64,000 nt of DNA from Populus alba (taxonomy: Eukaryota > Streptophyta > Magnoliopsida > Malpighiales > Salicaceae), in NCBI RefSeq assembly GCF_005239225.2, contig NC_133297.1, positions 23,101,882-23,165,881 of the forward strand, given 5' to 3'. Each line of letters begins with the position of its first letter. Positions within the stretch are counted from its first letter, which is position 1. Shown in pieces: positions 44,530-57,072 of the stretch. Made by a program: the position numbers and the translations under genes. The notes beneath the pieces were generated by a model. It had not been told where the DNA came from and did not search any database. It worked only from the letters and a program-made list of their open reading frames with translations.

Positions 44530-47407
44530 TGTAAACCCCAGGAAATAAATAAATAAATAAAAGTGAAGAAATCCATGCATATGGTTAAATAAAAATAGGA
44601 ATTCAGAAATTTTTTAATATAAATTTCTGGGTGAAATAATTTGAGACAGTATAATAAACCCGGTATTGTTGAGGGTTGGATTTAATTAAAAAGAATAATA
44701 CACTTAAAGGAAAAGGAGGCCTAAATGCAAATAAGGGAAATTATAGAAGAATGAATAACATCTCCTCACCAAAAAAATTTGTAGGAACCATAAGGAAAGA
44801 AAATAGGGAGTTTTGTATCCATTCTTGCAAAATCAAGAGAGAAACACTAAAATTTCAAGAACCCATCCAAGATTAAGGGTATATAGATGGGATAAACACT
44901 TGTGTGTGATGGATTAACAAGAAAATTGAATAAGAAGAAAAGAAAGGAGGGAGTTGAAAATCTTCAACTAGTTGAAGATCAAAATCTTAATTCGTATTGG
45001 GTAAGGTGTTCTAAACATGATTTTAAAAATTCATTTTAAATTCGATAATGAATTGATGCCTTGATATTGAATTATAAGTTAGGGTTCTTAGACATGAATT
45101 GAGGAAAAAATATGTTTTGTTAAAATTAAGTTAATTCATGTGTGGTATGTAGTTTATGAATGTATTGTGTGAAAGGAAGGGAGTGATGAATCTGGACAGA
45201 CTCGTCTCCTAACTTTTGATGAGATTTCGGGTAGGAGGATGAGGGAATTAGGATTGGGTTCCTTCATAGAAATTGTAGATTTAGATGTTAGATAACCAAG
45301 GAAACTGATCTTGCTCAATTTGGAGTAGTAGAACTCCAGTTATGGGTTACCAACCAAGACCGAGTCATGACTGATTTTGTAGGGCAGTAGGACTGATTAG
45401 TTGATGAGCAATTTTGACTATCTTGGAGGTAGAACTAGGTTCTCCTTCCTCAGAGAACTTGTAGCCTCATGTCTTATCTTTCTAATGAGATCAATCTCAC
45501 TTAAAATGAAGTTCTAGAACTCTAGATATAGTGAAAAATCTTATGAGTGTTCAAACAGTAATGGTTGGACAGTAAAAGTTCAATGTCTAGACAGTAATAG
45601 TTGGACAATAACAGTTCAATGTCTAAATAGTAATGGTTGTACAGTAACAGTTCAATGTCTAGACAGTAATGGTTGGACAGTAACAATAGACTTTCATGTG
45701 AATACTATATATAAGAATATAAAAGAATTGAGTCATATGAACACTTGCACATTAAGATACTAACTCTGAAAATATACATGATATATGTATGTATGTTATT
45801 ATGAGGAAATGAACATCCATAGAAAGTAACATATGAGTAATGGATGAATATGGATTCTCTGTAATATTGGCTTGAAGTAATCATAACCAAACAACTTCCT
45901 TATGATTCAGGAGGAGCAACCAGGATTGGATCGTGATTTTCCTCCTATTTGCACTTATACAATTTAAAATTCTTCTGGTGACTGTAATTACAATAAATAT
46001 CGTGTTCAATGTAAATAAAGTCTAATGTATTTACAAGATTAGCTTCGACTAATGGCATCCGTAATAAGATTGTCGGGAGATGAATTACAAGATTAGCTTC
46101 GGCTAATGGCATCAGTGATAGGATTGCCGAGAAATGAATTACAAGGTCACCTGGTTCATGTAAGTAAATAAGAGTATTCAAATTAAGAATATGCAAATGA
46201 GTGTTAATTAGGTTTAAAAGATTTACAAGCAAAATATAAATTCTCTATTAGAATTCTTATGGATTCGATAGAAAATTAATACTTCATTCGTATACATTAC
46301 ATGAGCATATATATATATATATATATATCAACATAATGGTATGTTTATTTATGTAACAGGTCCATCAAATATCTAGGGAGATCATTAGTTTAGGACTCTA
46401 CTTTGTCAAGCTTATGTAAATATTTAACTTAAACAAAAGGGAATTAACATGTTTATGTAGTATGCTTTTGTGTAAACCTTGATGTATTTATTAAAGTTCA
46501 GCTTAGCATGTAATATTTTAATTATCTTGTAATTAACCCTTTTGAAATGTTTAAGAACAGTTATTATGCTGTAAATGCTTTCTTTACATGTTAGTATTCA
46601 TTTTCTTTTAAATTTTATGATATGATATGTGGACTATATTCATATTGAACTTACTCGTAGGATATATATATATATATATATTGTGTGGATTGTATGAGGT
46701 GTTGAATTATAATGTTTGATGTAAGGTTCGGAATTATGGGACCTTGTGATGATGGGTTGATTAAGTAAATTGATAGTAGTCGATAACTTGAGATGACCTA
46801 AATACAAACGAAACTCTGCCAAATTTTTGGTAAATAAAAAAAAATTACCCTCAAATTAAAAGGATATGTTGGAATCTTTTAACATTGATCAAGTCATACA
46901 GTCGGACCGTTACAATAAATATTTCATGTATATTTGGAAGGTCATTGTGTTGTGTATGTATGCACTTAAATGGATTAGCTTAGTTAAATTTGTACTCTAT
47001 TGTGTAATTATGTTTCTAATTTTAATGGTGTTATATATATATATATATAAGCACATAATTACTATCGTTTGTTTAATATTAATACTTAAAAGATTAATTA
47101 TGGTGGAAGGAAGTACATTAAATCTATAAACTTTGATTATGTTACTTGTTAAAATAATTGTTTTTCTTTATTATAGATAATGCGAGTACTCTTCGAATTG
47201 ATATGTCAAAGAAAGCGAAATATTGTTGATTGGGAAATGTTGGAGTATAATAAAAGCATTGAATTGTGAAAATGGTTTATTAGGGATTGGTGTCGATTTT
47301 ATCGATAACTTGAGATAGGCTAAATTAGGGGAAATTCAGTTAAAAATTTTGTATAAAAAAAATCATAAATTTTCAAATATATTGCTAGAAATTTTAGGGC
47401 TGTTACA
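44530..47407 (+). repeat. Tekay 3' LTR, plus sense (2.9 kb)
   Basis: It runs TGTAAACCCC to GGGCTGTTACA. It carries a TATATAGA box at about 44878 and one reverse-complement copy of the satellite monomer region at about 45380-45560. Next is a short tandem series of GTCTAGACAGTAATGGTTGG at 45570-45690, then two UUCG-hairpin units (46038 and 46092). Several TA runs follow (46308, 46662, 47031). The upstream integrase tail and PPT show it is a 3' LTR. Confidence 0.85.
44878..44885 (+). promoter_or_regulatory. Possible TATA box in Tekay LTR
   Basis: TATATAGA follows AAGGG and lies about 350 bp from the LTR start, close to where related LTRs place their TATA box. Confidence 0.45.
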
Positions 47408-49343
47408 GTATCTTCATCTTCAACAAGTTAAAAGGTATGTATTGTGATTCAATATACTAGTTAATTTTCCTTTTTTTTTTCATCTTTTCTTTTTTTTATT
47501 AACAATATATTTTTGTTTTGTTTTTTGTTTTTTTAATATTGTAAATAGGTAAAGTCTAGAAATAAATACACTATCAAGGTACGCATCTTTCATTTCTAAA
47601 GTCTATAGTTTTTTTTTAATTTGTTGTCTATTTTATAGTTTGTATTGCCATAATAATTGAATATTTTGTGAATTTTAATTGTTATTGTTGAATTTGCCTT
47701 GTAAATGTTAATTGAATATATAAGATTAAATTTAATTGTTTTATCTCAATTTTACTCTATTATTGCATCATAGAGTGTTTGATTGTTTCCATGAAATTTA
47801 ATTTTTTTTAGATGAATTTATATAGATGTTAGTTGAATATTTATAACTAAATTTTTCTTCTTTATTTTATTGTTAAATTTGTATAGATGTTAGATTATAT
47901 ATATGATTTTTTTTTTATTTTACAGTTAGAAACATTTTATTATCATTTTCAAAATGAAATGAATTTGAAAAATATGAAATTTTGGGTATAAATAAAATAA
48001 AATCAACTGGTTTGTGGAATGCATATTGTCAATATTTGCAGGTTTGAAAATTTTGGGTAGTCTCTAGTATAGGGGTCGTGCTGCTGATTTTTTTTTTAAA
48101 ATAATCAAATTTGATTATGTAATTATTTGTGCAATTTGTTTAGATGCGTAGAATGAAATCAACAGCACGTCGTCAGCATATGGTTGTAGCTAGTTCTTCT
48201 AGCAGCGATGAAGACTTGTCCTTATGTGCCGATCACGAAGAGGCACCTACGCCAACTCACGATGTTGTCTTCACATCGGGGTCAATTCACCTGTAAGCAC
48301 AAGGCACATTAAAAGGACAATCTTTCAATGTAAGTTTATTTAAGTTTTTTTTTTATTTTTTACTTATAACATAATTTGTGAACAACTAATTAATATTTTA
48401 TTTTTTATTTTATTTTTAGGTTCACAAACATCAAGGCCGCCCGAGCAATAACATCGTCGTTTAAATCGTCGATGGAGATTCCATTATTTTAATGGAGTCA
48501 GATTTCTAGACATCCTAATTGGCAGCCCATAGTGTCTCAATTGTTGGAAGCTCCCAATTAGTATCGAGCACCCAGTCTAAGGAGTACGCAGCTTGAAATA
48601 ACAATATCAACAACTCTTTGCGGATTATAAACATCTCCACCAAATAGTCATGGAAATTAAATCACAGATGGGTGGTACGCGTGTGCCCTTTTTTTGGGCG
48701 TATGGTCCCAGGAATGACCATCCTCCTTCGGCTCTGCCATTGTTCTAGTTCAATACCTTTTTGGAAACACTCTAAAATTGTAATAAATATTTTGATGAAT
48801 ATTATGTAATTTTATTTTTAATATTTATACAATTTTATTTGCTTAATTGGTTTTTTTACTATTATTCTATGCTATTTTATATTATTTATTCTACACAATT
48901 TTAATTTTTTAAAATATCACCTACTAATTTTCAGATGGCATTATGTTGTCGGTATTTCACAGAAAGTTGCAAAATATTTACTACATATGCCACAATCACC
49001 GATGTCTTTACAAATGAACTTATTCAGTCAGTATTTCACAGAGAGTTGCAAAATATTTACTGCATATTCCATAATCACCAACATCTTATTCCATCGGTAA
49101 TTTTATCGATGGAACTACAGGCGGAATTAATCCGTTGGTATATTTGCAGCAGAAATATTTTTTTTGGCGCGCATATTCTGTCTTTAAAACCATCGGATTT
49201 TTTTTGCCAACTGAATTTGCGATGAACGTTATGCTGACAGACGTATTCCATTGGTGATTTAGTCGGTAAAAGTTTTACCGATGAACTTGCAATCTTACAC
49301 CAACAGATAATGGTCGTTGGTAAAACTGTTAAATGTTGTAGTG
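47408..49343 (+). mobile_element. CACTA transposon, truncated, right end
   Basis: The right terminus ends TGTTGTAGTG, so the inverted end reads CACTACAACA, the CACTA signature. Subterminal repeats of the CGATGAACTTGC/CGGTAAAAGT/ATCGATGGAAC kind fill 48940-49330 in both orientations. Upstream, 48144-48296 encodes a short 50-residue frame with Ser-rich and acidic parts (SSSSSDEDLS), and 48420-48780 looks like a decayed exon ending TTTTTTGGGCGTATGG. No transposase domain and no left CACTA end were found. The left side is bounded by the Tekay LTR. Confidence 0.72.
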
Positions 49344-51672
49344 TCAATGATCTATAAGTATTTAGCCCCTTCATGTTTTAAATTGCTAGTAATCATAGCT
49401 TAAGATGTTGGCATAAGATCTTTGTTGTTGAACCTCCTTTCCAAAGTTTCAATGAAATAATGAGTTTGTCCTTCAATTGTATTTACGAGTAAGCAATATT
49501 CATTTTCCTTAGAGAGTTTCCCTATAAGAACTTACACATACACCTTTGCAGTCTTGCATGATCTAATAAACTCGATTCATTTCTTTTACCAAAATCTTTT
49601 ATACTAAAATGAATTTTGAAAATTTGAACTTGCTTTTGGTTTCAAAAATAATTTGATATTTATTTTAAAACAACATGAATCAAACAACTCCTCCATCAGG
49701 ATGACCAAACTCTAAATTAGAGAATATGAATAGAAAAAAATGAACTGTCTCCCTCACACCATGACTCTTGAGCCAAGTGTTTTAAATGTATGAATAAAAA
49801 TACGTAGTGAATTCGTTGTTCATGGACTCATAAAATGCATCTCTTTGCAAAGTCCAAACCATCACACTAAACGAAATCAAAGTTTATTGATCTTAATTGC
49901 TTGCGCTTTAAATGAGATAAAATCATATTTGTTATCCTTTTCACGTTCTAAAATGAATATATCCCTTGTGAACATGTTTTGAGCCTGAATGAAGTTTTTT
50001 TCATGAAAAATCCCGACTAGGATCACACACCATACTAGGGGGCAAGTGAAATTTCAATGATAAAAAATGATGAAAAAGCCGTGAGAAAACCAAAAGGAAA
50101 AGGAGCCCAAGAAACTCAAATGCTAGGAGGCATGCCCAAATCACAAGAAAAAGTGAAATCTAAAACAAAGTGAATATGCTCCGCCAAAACAAAGAAGAAC
50201 GACAAAATAAAAGATAAAAGACATAATTAGTTGAGCTGTTGATAGTGATTTTCAGTCTTTAAAACCTTGAAACACTCTTTGAGCCTTATGAATCCTTTAC
50301 TTTCATAGCAAAAAACCACATCCTACATCACGTACCTTTAAAAGTCCTTTCTAATCAAGTAAGCAAGTGACTTGGAACAATAAATCATGCTCTCAAATGC
50401 AAAAAGTATATTTTCATGAGTCATGACATCAAGAACAAAATACTTATTATTATTCACACTAATAAAATGAGTGTTCAAAAGAGACAATTTTTTCTCAAAC
50501 AAAACCTTGAGCTTTTTCTCGAGCCTTTTGCCTTGGAATCCAAAAAAGTAAAAGGTCACCTCATAATGTACCTCAACCAATGACAATATTACTAGCATAA
50601 GAACTAATCATCTTCTTTCCAAAAGAAATAACCAAGGGGTCGTAAGATTTCAAAAGCAAATTATTTTAAACTCACATCAAAACAATTTTTGTTCTAAAAA
50701 AAGCAAGATCAAGATTTCAAGATTCATTATAAACAACGATTCCTTCACCAAAACCAAAAAGGAGAAAGGAAATAAGGGTTACTCAAAACCATTATTTGTC
50801 TGAGTCGTTGACAAAGCACACTTAGGGGGCAATGTCCCGTACAAGGGGGCAATATTGTGTTAAGAAGGGGATTTGATCTTTTCGGGTGATATAAAAAAAG
50901 GAACATTTCCTACAACGAGGCAAGGGGGCATTCTTGCTTACAAAAAGCATTTTGATCTTTTCAACAAGTGACACCAAATGTTGTTAACAATGAGACAAGG
51001 AATTGATGAATGATCATCTCAAATTGATTAACAAGACAGAGAATTTCTACCAGTAAATGGGTCACGATGGGCACCATAAAGGCAAAGCTATGTAAAATTA
51101 TAAATATTGTGGAAAAGACTTACATGAGCCAACTAGAGTGGATAAGAAGCTGAGTGAAAAAGGGACTCAAATCAAAAGTAACAAGACTTCATTGAGTGAG
51201 AAGAAATGGGGACCTATATTTCCAAGCAGGTAAAGGTGCATGCATATCATTTAATTTTAAAAATTAAACAATGTGTTTTGCAAAAGAAATCCGTAACGGG
51301 ATCCATAAAAACAAAGGCGGCCTCAAAAGGGCCAAAATTGAAAATGCTTTTGAAAATTTTTCACTTTTGAGAAATTTTTGACCTAGGCAGGCAACCCACG
51401 AGAATTAGGCCACTCGAAAAATCTTTGTATTTTTCCCTATAGGCAGGTCACTCATTACAATGAGACCCCTTCTGAAAAATCCTATATTTTTCCACCTGGA
51501 TAGGTCACCCATTACAATAAGATCATCTCTGAAAAATCTTTGTATTTTTCAAAAAAAAAAGAGAAAAAAGAGAAAAAAGAAATCTCCCTCTGCATTTTTT
51601 TTATCATTGGGCAGGTCGCCTGGAACAATTTGACCACGAGCAAGTCGCTTGGAACATTTAGACCATGGGCAG
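49344..51672. other. Noncoding Tat/Ogre-like region with minisatellite
   Basis: No convincing gene was seen. AGGGGGCAA-type tracts at about 50030 and 50825-50855 resemble the PPT-proximal 3' region of Tat/Ogre elements. From 51370 to 51660 there are irregular ~60 bp units with GGCAGGTCACTCATTACAAT followed by a GAAAAATC...TATTTTTC stretch. A minus-strand 86-aa frame at 50338-50598 is unrecognised and I do not call it a gene. Confidence 0.4.
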
Positions 51673-51813
51673 TGATTAGTACTTAAAAGTGCATTTTTAT
51701 CAAGGTTTTATATCATCATTTTGCACTTAAAGTATCAATAACTCCTTAACTAAAGCATGTTTTATAATAACATATCTAATAATATAAGATGCCTTTAATT
51801 TATGGTAAATATT
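51673..51813 (+). repeat. Athila-type LTR fragment (sense start)
   Basis: TGATTAGTACTTAAAAGTGC and the following 120 bp match the sense start of element C's LTR. It stops at GGTAAATATT where the Tat LTR begins. Confidence 0.85.
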
Positions 51814-53865
51814 TGTCGCACGTGTGCGGCGTTGCGACGATCGTCTACCCTCAATGTATGGATATATTTCTGGTAAATATGGGGAGACAAGGAATTCTTT
51901 GTCTCTTAGCGGTGAAAAAAATGGAATGGGAGTCACCACCTAGTTTTTGGTTACTAGGAACCCTAACTGGCCTCAGAGATTAGGTACGAAGACTGATTGT
52001 GTAAAGGGAAGCTATTAGCACCCCAAATACGCCCTACCTAAAGTAAGCTGCATTGTTTTATTGTCTGATAAAAAATCTAAGGTCTTATCATGTTGGTCCA
52101 CCTATGGTTCAAGAAAAGCCCTCCTCAGTAAGGAGGTTCTTATCTTATGGGGTAAAAATCTAACCGGTCTAATGTCTATAAAAGAATTGCCTTTTTAATA
52201 TCAGGAATACGTTTTACATATAAATTCATAATTCCAGACTTTAAAACAAAACAAAATATATTTTTTTGGTTTTTTTTTTATGAAATATTGGCCAAGTTCT
52301 CGTGACTTTAATAAACTGGTTATTAAAGCCAAAATGCATACTAAAATATAATATATATTTTTTAAATTTTTCTTTGTTGTATAAAAATACAATATGAGTT
52401 TTAGCTTTAAGAGACTTGGTCGTATGCATGAAAACAAAAATATATTTTTTGGTTTTATAAATTGTTTTTGCAATGTTTTGACGAAAACTGGGTATTTTAA
52501 TACTGCATTTGTATCTTTACGGTATAAAAATACAAACCAATATTAAGCAAAATTCTGTAACAAAATACGCGAAAAAATCACAAATTTTTCCGAAATATTT
52601 TTTTGAAATTTTTTGGAATTGGGCCGGACCTGGCCCCAAAACAATTCTGGGTCAAATCCCACTTCTGCATGAACAGTAGGCGTGAATTAATTCATGCCTA
52701 CTGTTCACGCAGTGAACAACGAGGAAGAAGAAGAAGAAGAAGAAGAGGGGAGGAAGGTTGACCTGCGATGGCAGTGGTCTGGCCAGCGTGAAGGGCAGCA
52801 TGGTGCAAATGGTGGCAACGGTGGCGGCTGGTGGTGGTTGCGGCAAGAAGAGGAAGAAAGGAGAAGAAATCTGCAGAGGTTGATGATGGCGATAGTTGCG
52901 ATGGCTGATCCACCTCTTATGAATATCTGGGTTGGTGGATATGGAGGTGGACAGATCGGTGGGGGTGGTGGTTGTGGCAGGAGGCCGCGGTGGAGAGAGA
53001 AAGGGAAGAGAAAACGAGCAGGCTGTCGAGAGGAGAGGGAGGTCGATGGTGGCTCTAAGTGGTCGACCAACGGTTGTGTTAGCTTCCTGTTATGGATATG
53101 GAGGCGTACGGGCTAATGGAAATGTGGTTTTACTCTGAAACGACAAAGAAAGAAAGAGAAAGAGGGTGAAGGTGGCAAACCGGGTTAGGGAGGTTGATTT
53201 TTTTGCTGTCTTTCGACCTAAATTTCTCCACCCCTGAAGCATTAAGATTAAATCTATTTATAGGTGGTGGAAGAGGGACACTTTGTCTCTTATGGTGCAA
53301 ATTCTTAGCCCTTGGTTTGACCGGAAAGCATCCCAACCATTGGCTCAAAGTAGAAATGATGAACTGTCAGTTTTGCAGGAAAAATGGTTGGTCAGGTTGG
53401 CCACTTTGGGGCGGTGCCACGACCTCTGAAGCCTCGATCAGCTCGAATGGCTTACACTAGCGTGTAGTCAAGTATCATAGGATCGTTTGCATGTATGTTT
53501 CATCCAATTTGGTAACGAAACGAGGTGCCAAATGCTTTGGGAAGGTGGCCACCCAACCAGCCTCGCTGGAGAAGAAGATGAATAGTGCCTTACGATTTAG
53601 TCCTTCAATTTGTGATTTATTTCTATCTACACCCCTGATTGGCTTCAAACTTTTAATTTTTTTTCAATTTTACCCATGAAGAACTTCAATTTCAACCCCA
53701 TGTTTCGGCGTATTTTTCCCTTTGGTCCTTGGTTTTGGATTTATGCAATTTGACCCTTAATTGATCATTGTTTTTTTGGATAATTTTTTTTTGTTCGAAT
53801 ATTTTTTTGATTTTTTGGAAGAGAAAAAGTGAATTTGGAGAATAACCCAAAAATGGGTTATAACA
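51814..53865 (+). repeat. Tat/Ogre-type LTR, apparently without its internal region
   Basis: It starts TGTCGCACGTGTGCGGCG, contains the GGGAGTCACCACCTAGTTTT and TATTAGCACCCC segments usual for Tat LTRs, and ends GGGTTATAACA. GC-rich, GAA-rich DNA lies at 52690-53130. The flanks are an Athila LTR (left) and an Athila gag (right), which are not adjacent in an intact element. Five-base flanks ATATT and ATTTT match at four of five positions. ACA at the right end is also part of the gag sequence, so the exact end is uncertain. Confidence 0.7.
52665..52712. repeat. 48-bp near-perfect palindrome in Tat LTR
   Basis: It is centred between 52688 and 52689 on AATT. The arms contain GAACAGTAGGC and GCCTACTGTTC with only two symmetric mismatches. 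RNA of this region would form a strong hairpin. Confidence 0.85.
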
Positions 53866-54089
53866 ATTTTATGAAGGGTTAACACCTAAAGATAGGCAAA
53901 TGGTGGAATTGATGTGCAATGGAACTTTTGAAAATAAAGACCTTGATGAAGCAATGGAGTACCTAGACTTGCTAGTTGAAAATGCACAAAATTGGGACAC
54001 TACAAGCACTTATGAGGCACCGAGTAAAACTCAACCTCATATATCTAGTGGAGGTATGTACAATCTTAGGGAATATCATGACCTCTAAG
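53866..54089 (+). pseudogene. Athila gag fragment, part 1
   Basis: The plus-strand frame is close to element C's Gag block (KDRQMVELMCNGTFENKD, EYLDLLVENAQNWDT, SSGGMYNLREYHDL). It is interrupted by the non-LTR insertion and continues at 56994. Together with 51673-51813 it shows a second Athila copy in plus orientation. Confidence 0.88.
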
Positions 54090-54105
54090 CCAAATTTGCA
54101 TCTTT
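54090..54105. repeat. Target-site duplication of the non-LTR insertion, left copy
   Basis: CCAAATTTGCATCTTT is repeated exactly at 56978-56993 and equals the uninterrupted gag sequence expected here from element C. Confidence 0.93.
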
Positions 54106-56977
54106 TTTTGATCAAATGTAAAAAGTATATAGATCAAAAATGATTGCAAGACAAGCTTACGGTACAGGCTGGAAACCAGCAATACAAATGGATATATATC
54201 CAGGCAAAGGGAACAAACTCCCTTGAACAAACCATAGCAAGACAAGCTTGCAATACAGAGAGTGATACAACTCAAAGGGAACAGACTCCCTCGATGACAA
54301 ACCAAAGGAAATAGACTCCCTTGAATACAAGAAAATATACATAAACATGGACAACCCCATGTAGGCAGAGGAATAGCAACCTCCAATATGATCAACCAGT
54401 TATAGCCATCACACATAGCAAAACCGAAGCAACAATCCCATAGAAAGCAGACCCTCTGCTCAGCATTGCAATAGGACCATATCTTTGGGGAGAGAACATC
54501 ACCCTAATGAATTCCTACCAAGCAGGTAGAGGGCAGCAGAAGGAAATCACCATCAGCTTCCACCTGTATAATGACGGCCAACCAAAACATTCCAGCATAG
54601 GTGCTGGATTGTGACAAAGCAAGACAAGCTTGTAGAACAAGCAAAACAAGCAGAACAGAAGAAGAGAGGCCGGTGCCAAGAGCAGCCAAACGGAAGCTAA
54701 GAGCAGCCAAGCCAACAAGCATAAGAGGAGGCCATACAAGCCATGCAGAAAGCCCCCACAAATGAAGAATGGCACCAGACTATTGGATAATCAAGCCCCC
54801 AAACTGAAACCCCCATGTGGAAAGAGACCACAAGCAGTAAAGCATTTAGGAGGCTGCAGTAGCCACCACGTGGTAAGGAACCTCATGCAGCGACAGAAGA
54901 AAAAAAACCAGCCAATCAAGAGACATGCACACCCATGCTAACCCATGCAGAGAGTCTAGCAGCCCCCGATATTCCATACATCTCACATGGGAGACAGAAC
55001 TGAAGAGGCTCGACCAAAGCTACCATCACCGGATAGCAGCAGTGGTGATAAGCCTCATCAACAAATCGACCAACAAACTGGCCATCCTTAACAGCAGCAA
55101 CCAGTCCAGCACGAGGCTAGCTAGCTGAGTTGCCAGCAACGTGCTAGCCATCAGCAAGAACCAGCAAAGGACATGGTCCATTAAGCATCCTAGCAAAATA
55201 GATCTCTGTACAATCGCATATCATCCCTAGAAGACCAAGTCACCACCACACCGTCAATCTGATTGATACTAGGACAGTCTCCATCCAACATCCGCCAGAG
55301 CTGAGACAGAGGACACTACATCAGTAGTCCAAGCATTCGGGGAGAGAACCTCACCCAAATTGATGGAATCCATGGCATCAACATAGAGATCGTAGTTGGT
55401 GTAGTCTCCTTAGGAGCCCAGGAAAAAGCAGCCAAGACAGACCTGCAGAAAACCAAAATAAAACAGGGAGGCATCTAGTCTGCGTCTCGGGGAGAGACCC
55501 TCACCCAGCCAGACAAAGCCTTAGCAGATAGGGAAGCCTGTTACTATTCAAGTTCCATAATGAATCCGCGACTGAACTAGCTTGACATGCACTCTCAAAC
55601 CAGTCACTGTAGGCAGGAAGACAAAGTATATGGGGAGAGAGCCTCACCCAAACAGAGCTCTGTACCAAGCAGCGCAAGAGTAGTGGACCGGCCACCCATC
55701 ATTACCAGAAGACTAAACCAGCACCACCATGTCAACTTGACTGATACTAGGACAGCCTCCATCCAGCACACTCCACTTAGAGGGGAGCTAGAGAAGGAAA
55801 GATCCCCCAATTTCCTTCAATCGAACCATCATGTTAGCAGAGCTGCGATAGAGGACACTACAGTAGTAGCCCAGGTATTCAGGAGAGAACCTCACCCAAA
55901 TTGATGGAATCCATGTCATCAACATAGAGAGCATAATGGTGGTAGTCTCCACAGTAGCCCAAAGAAATGGCAGCCAAAATAAACCTGCAGAAGACTAATA
56001 TGAAATGAGGGGCATATAGTCTGTACTTTGGGGAGAGACCCTCACCCATCCAGACCAAGCCTCAGCAGGTAAAAGGTACCTATTCAAGTCTCATTATTGA
56101 TCAAATATCTGCAGGATGGAACAAGAGGAAGAGCAAACCAGGCTGGACGTCACGCAGGTCACGTGATTCCAGCAATCAAACCGCAACCACAACCCAAGCA
56201 ATAGCAGGAAAACCAAGCTTCCGACCAGCTTTAGGGAGGGTGACATGCTGCTAATATCGTAGCAGAAAAAGCCGACATAGCACAAAACTAGAGTAAGCAA
56301 AACAGCATACAGATATCGCAATACCCACTGTTGTACACAAAATCTAGCAAGACGATCATAAAATAGAGACCAGTCCACCGGTCAATCAGCAGGGATAGCA
56401 GGATGAAGAAACCTAACATAGGCTTACCAACAATCCAAACATAATGCTCACCCTACGGAAAGAGACAAGCTCCATTATCTCTGGAAATCAATCATCTTGG
56501 AAATACCAACACCCTTTAGAAAACGCCATGTTAAGAGGCATGGCAACCTAAAGTTATCAACTACTCTAGCAACCCAATCAACAGCAGGAAACCAGAGGCA
56601 GAACATAATGAAGACAATAACAACAACCAAAAGAAGAGGGCAGAACCCTCTAGCAAACTAGCAAAATTGTTACTTACACCCATTGGCGTCAGCAGCTGAA
56701 GTAACCTAGAAAGGAAAGACCCCAGCAGCGGTAGCCAGGAGAATCTGTCCGCAAGCACCAAATGGCAGATTTGTATCATTGTGGTGAGCAAATCTTCCTA
56801 CAGATCCCTCGCCAAGAAGAGGATCTTGTTCACAAAGTCAGAACCCATAATCCCGTCCCTAGAGCAGGTCCCACCAGCTAGGGTTCCAGGGGTTGGCGAT
56901 GTTGCAAGATTTAGGAAAATAGTTTCTGCCCTAAATCCAGCACAGTCATCACGCCAAAAGACCCATCAGCAAAGTAC
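54106..56977 (-). mobile_element. Non-coding LINE-like retroposon, 2.9 kb
   Basis: The insertion has a 16-bp target duplication and, on the minus strand, ends in TGATCAAAAAAA, the marks of target-primed insertion of a non-LTR element. I find no endonuclease or RT; all frames are short. The motif GGGGAGAGA(C/A)CCTCACCC recurs about six times (near 54490, 55340, 55490, 55632, 55882, 56031). A ~0.5 kb segment is duplicated (about 55230-55500 versus 55715-56060). It may be a LINE-derived non-autonomous element mobilised in trans or a retroposed noncoding RNA. Confidence 0.78.
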
Positions 56978-56993
56978 CCAAATTTGCATCTTT
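56978..56993. repeat. Target-site duplication of the non-LTR insertion, right copy
   Basis: It is an exact copy of 54090-54105, followed by AGCTAGAAAAGTC, which continues the Athila gag. Confidence 0.93.
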
Positions 56994-57072
56994 AGCTAGA
57001 AAAGTCGAAGCACTAAAATTAAAAAAAAGTGGTTAATTAAAATTTGTTCAAGAAATTGTATGTCAAATCTGA
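56994..57072 (+). pseudogene. Athila gag fragment, part 2
   Basis: This continues the gag of 53866-54089 up to the first cysteines of the zinc knuckle (IVCQI) and is then cut off. Confidence 0.8.

Noticed and set aside
48144..48296. Short frame with Ser-rich and acidic parts as a host gene exon
   Set aside because: It lies within a CACTA remnant. No splice-linked partner exon or known domain could be shown, so it is kept only as part of that element.
50338..50598. 86-residue minus-strand frame
   Set aside because: No recognisable motif, AT-rich surroundings, and no neighbouring coding remnants.
52694..53116. 140-residue Glu/Gly-rich plus-strand frame and its antisense partners
   Set aside because: It lies in a GAA-rich, GC-rich part of a Tat LTR and is low-complexity. 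It has no domain, and the opposite strand is equally open.
54504..54775. Hydrophobic, Leu-rich minus-strand frames, possible membrane proteins
   Set aside because: They overlap in two frames within the non-coding retroposon. Leu richness comes from CT-rich sequence.
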